Source of the DNA: Portunus trituberculatus
Lineage: Eukaryota > Arthropoda > Malacostraca > Decapoda > Portunidae
Reading direction: 5' to 3'
Assembly (NCBI RefSeq): GCF_017591435.1
Contig: NC_059300.1
Location: forward strand, 9,423,558 to 9,487,557
DNA: 64,000 bases
Under the pieces are notes generated by a model that saw only the letters and a program-made list of their open reading frames with translations, had not been told where the DNA came from and ran no database searches. Below, piece by piece: positions 61,360 to 64,000 of this stretch; within the stretch, counting starts at the first letter, position 1; each line of letters starts with the position of its first letter. The position numbers were made by a program, and so were the translations under genes.

Positions 61360-61479
61360 CTGCGGGATGGAAAGGACCAAGACGTCTTAGATGATTCCTT
61401 CCAACATTTCAGTTACACGTGCGAGGGTCAAGCTTTGAAAAGACAATGAAAGTTAAGACAACTGATGAAAATAAGAATA

Positions 61480-61501
61480 AAAAAAAAAAAAAAAAAAAAA
61501 A
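61480..61501 (+). repeat. Poly(A) run in the intron between exons 1 and 2
   Basis: 22 A bases in a 284-bp intron; on the transcribed strand it is a T run. Confidence 0.85.
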
Positions 61502-61643
61502 CTTACAGGATTATCAAAAGAAATATACCCAGTAAAGAATTATTAATCCACATCCTGAAGCAGAGCCAAGAAGATATCATGATAAATTGTTGCTGCAAAG
61601 ATAGTAAAAGAAGAGGCGCTTTGTCCTCCCGCAGGGTACTGAC

Positions 61644-61844
61644 AGCGGCGGTCTTGTCGGTGTACTGTCTGGCGGCTAGGATGAAGCACGCCTCTGCCTC
61701 GCTCATCCTGGCCCGCGTGAGGTCCCCGTCCTTGAGACACGACCCCTGGATGTATATAACCCGTTGCGCCCACATTGGCACCTGCAGGATCATCTTCATC
61801 GTTGGATCCAACTCCATGGGCGACAGGAGTACCACGAAGTAGTC
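61644..61844 (-). CDS. slo2: Slo2 exon 1 of window (RCK1)
   Basis: This exon gives 67 codons in phase 0-0, beginning DYFVVLLSPMELD and containing WAQRVIYIQGS, KDGDLTRARM and AEACFILAARQ. This is the Rossmann-like RCK1 segment where KCNT channels read YVVILSPMELD and WAQRVIYLQGS. The acceptor follows a pyrimidine-rich tract (revcomp of 61845-61865). The donor is GTCAGT, less usual than GTAAGT or GTGAGT but required by the homology: the text resumes with DEHTILR in exon 2. The preceding exon (expected to end in a sequence like HPRLQ) is not found up to 64000. Confidence 0.94.
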
Positions 61845-63265
61845 CTGAAGGGGGAGGAGGAGGAGGGTGGTGACGCTTGGCGAACAAGTAATTGAAGGAG
61901 CACATAACACAACTTTACACGCACACACAAAAGTATGAAGAAATGTAAGCAGTGAGTGCCATGGAAGATTCTGGCAAATCCGAGAGGCGATGTCCGGATT
62001 ACCGCGTGTTGCTCGCCTGAAAGGTCTCAGTAATTACGCATTGCAGCATAAAGAAAAATCGTAACCCGTTTTTTTTTTTTTTTTTTAGATATTAGCATTC
62101 TTTGTTGAGGGCTACGATCTTGCAATTAGAGAAAGATGCTGCACTATAGGTTACTGTACTGCACTGTACTGTACTGTACTGTATAAGTAATTGGAAACAC
62201 CTTTCAATATCACGTAAAAATAGTAAAAAAAAAAAAAATCCTTATGACGTATATTAATAATGGCAATAACAGTCTGATGCCAGATCTACACTGTAGACAT
62301 TGTGGAAGGCTGTAGGGGTTATACGGATGGCGGATATGAAGAGAAGTATTAGGAATCTTTCTCTCTTAGCAACAGGCAGGTTTACAAGTATGTGTAGGTA
62401 CACACGCTATCTCAAAATGTGTCATTATCACATGGTTCAACACCAGATGGATGTAGCCCGATAATGCTCACCACCTTATGCAAAACCATTATCAACCTCG
62501 CCACGTAAAAGAAAAAGAAAAAGAAATAAAAAAAAAAGAAATCAGCCGCACTTATCTTCGCTGTGAACACGGAAGCAATTATAGTTGCATTGATTATTAA
62601 ACGCTGTGACGCGCCGTGTATGTCTTACTCTCCTCCTGGCTACACCACCTACAGGTACAGGTACAAGTATAATACTAAAAACGAGACAGTTCATTGTATG
62701 TCTACAAGGGAAGTGGTGGCTATTCCTTGAGTTTTAGGGGAGGAAAACTATATAAAGATTTGAATTGTGCAACGTCCATATCCAGATGTTTGAATACAAA
62801 GTCGAGATTATCAAAATGGACACAGATTGGAAGGACAGATAGATAGAGCGATTGGTTTAATGCGCCTCAACAACAATCATGTGAGATTCCTAAAGACAGC
62901 ACTGACCTGCAACAAGCTGCCTAAGGCCTGCTGGCGCCTGACAACTATTTATCTCTCATCTCCCTCGCATTGTACTTCATCAGCTACTAATTTCGTAGTT
63001 TCAAAAGAAATTTGCGATCTGCTAAATAGAATATTGGAAATTTTACGCATTGGTGAACCCTTTCTCCGTAAAGTGATTAGAAATCAGTTTTGTATAATCA
63101 TGTTAAGTAGCAGATCGGTGGGCCACGAGGAGCCTCAAGAGGAGGGCGCGCTTGTTCGCTCCACTGGCTAATTGAATCCCAATGCCAGGACTCGTTCGTT
63201 TCGGTTCTTGGAAATCATTCATTCCCAAAGTCTGTGATTATCCTCTTTTTTTCCCTCTGAAAACT

Positions 63266-63267
<2 letters not shown>
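61845..63267. other. Intron sequence upstream of exon 1, nothing recognised
   Basis: I searched the minus strand for the preceding RCK1/S6 exons and see none. There is a short (ACTGT)n run at about 62153-62183 and A runs near 62226 and 62530. Confidence 0.55.

Positions 63268-63342
<75 letters not shown>
63268..63342. repeat. (GA)n microsatellite
   Basis: About 37 GA units. The remaining 63343-64000 is intron with a short TC run near 63890. Confidence 0.95.
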
Positions 63343-63347
<5 letters not shown>

Positions 63348-64000
63348 AGTTTCTGAAAAATTGCATATCAGATCTAATTTTAAATACAGTTTTCAGGAAT
63401 AAGTTTGGGTAGAACTTGCAGTTGCGAAGTGACCTAAAAACCTAATTTGGATAGCAAAATTTACCGCATACTGCACATGAGATACGCGTCCATATCTGAG
63501 GATTTATGGAAACTACTATAAGCCAAACATGAAAACCACCAAATTGCTCATTACTTCATAAAACCAGTTCGTATGAATAAAACAGCAGATCTATCAGCGC
63601 ATTGGAAGAAAAAAAAAAGCGAAATGAAGAAAAGCTCTCACGACCCAATTCTAGTGTTCGCTCTAATGAAGTCCTGATAATGAGGCCACTGCATCTTTTC
63701 CTTTTTTTTCTCCCGGAGGTCTGAGTCAACCTGACGTCCAGTCCACCTGAAGCCATACAGTTTGTACACATTCCTGTCGCACAAGCAACACCTTCATCGA
63801 GCTTCCCGCTTCCTCCTCTTCAGATATTCATGAGTGCCATTAAGGCGAATTGGCTAACTTCCTACACCAACAGGTAAGCGGGCTCTCCTCTCTCTCTCTC
63901 TCTGACAAACTTAGATATCTTGGAGGTATATGCTTAATGAACTGCGTACTTATTATGTAGTTATCTTCGTATGTATATATGTATGTATATGTATGTACGA

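Noticed and set aside
61845..64000. Further upstream Slo2 exons (S6/RCK1 start)
   Set aside because: I read the minus strand for the expected conserved blocks and found none; the open frame at 61845-61928 continues exon 1 only past its acceptor.

Overview
The window is eukaryotic genomic DNA. It looks like a crustacean, most likely a decapod: an arthropod-type Slo2 channel gene is spread over more than 60 kb, dinucleotide repeats are extremely dense, and LINEs, tRNA-derived SINEs and CAG-ended DNA transposons fill the introns. The species call is inference.

Host gene. One host gene is recognisable, on the minus strand. Fourteen exons between 61844 and 1020 splice in a consistent phase series into 2247 bp (749 codons) of a Slo2/KCNT sodium-activated potassium channel. 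From the 64-kb side to the 1-kb side they give most of the RCK1 domain, a variable linker, and the RCK2 domain. The transmembrane/pore exons lie beyond position 64000 and the C-terminal tail lies below position 1. About 96% of the window is intron.

Region by region. 1-1.7 kb: exon 14 and plain intron. 1.7-11.3 kb: a chain of LINE and SINE copies joined through (AC)n. 11.8-12.0 kb: exon 13. 13.7-16.8 kb: a second, poly(A)-tailed LINE. 17-24 kb: AT-rich intron with microsatellites and one unrecognised GC-richer island at 19.2-19.9 kb. 24.1 kb: exon 12, then a LINE tail fragment. 26-30.1 kb: pogo/Tigger-type elements embedded in (TA)n arrays, including an inverted cluster at 27.2-28.4 kb. 30.3-30.9 kb: exons 11 and 10. 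31.1-37.9 kb: another element, two more chained LINEs, a SINE, a 320-bp (TA)n array, then exon 9. 38-46.6 kb: mostly unique AT-rich intron. 46.6-48.1 kb: exons 8 to 5. 48-58 kb: a long intron with a near-complete LINE ORF2 at 53.4-56.4 kb. 58-61.9 kb: exons 4 to 1 between (GA)n arrays.

Main observation. Almost every copy of one LINE family, and of a tRNA-derived SINE, has (AC)n on both sides, always with the element in the same orientation relative to the AC strand. The LINE 3' end is a 14-bp tandem motif that runs into (AC)n, and the SINE ends in a similar way. This is what a LINE that targets (AC)n microsatellites, together with a SINE it mobilises, would leave behind. Independently, several CAG-ended DNA elements sit at TA, often inside (TA)n, and two keep fragments of a pogo/Tigger-like transposase N-terminus. 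Microsatellites here seem to act as landing pads for two unrelated transposon classes. All LINE copies lie antisense to the host gene.
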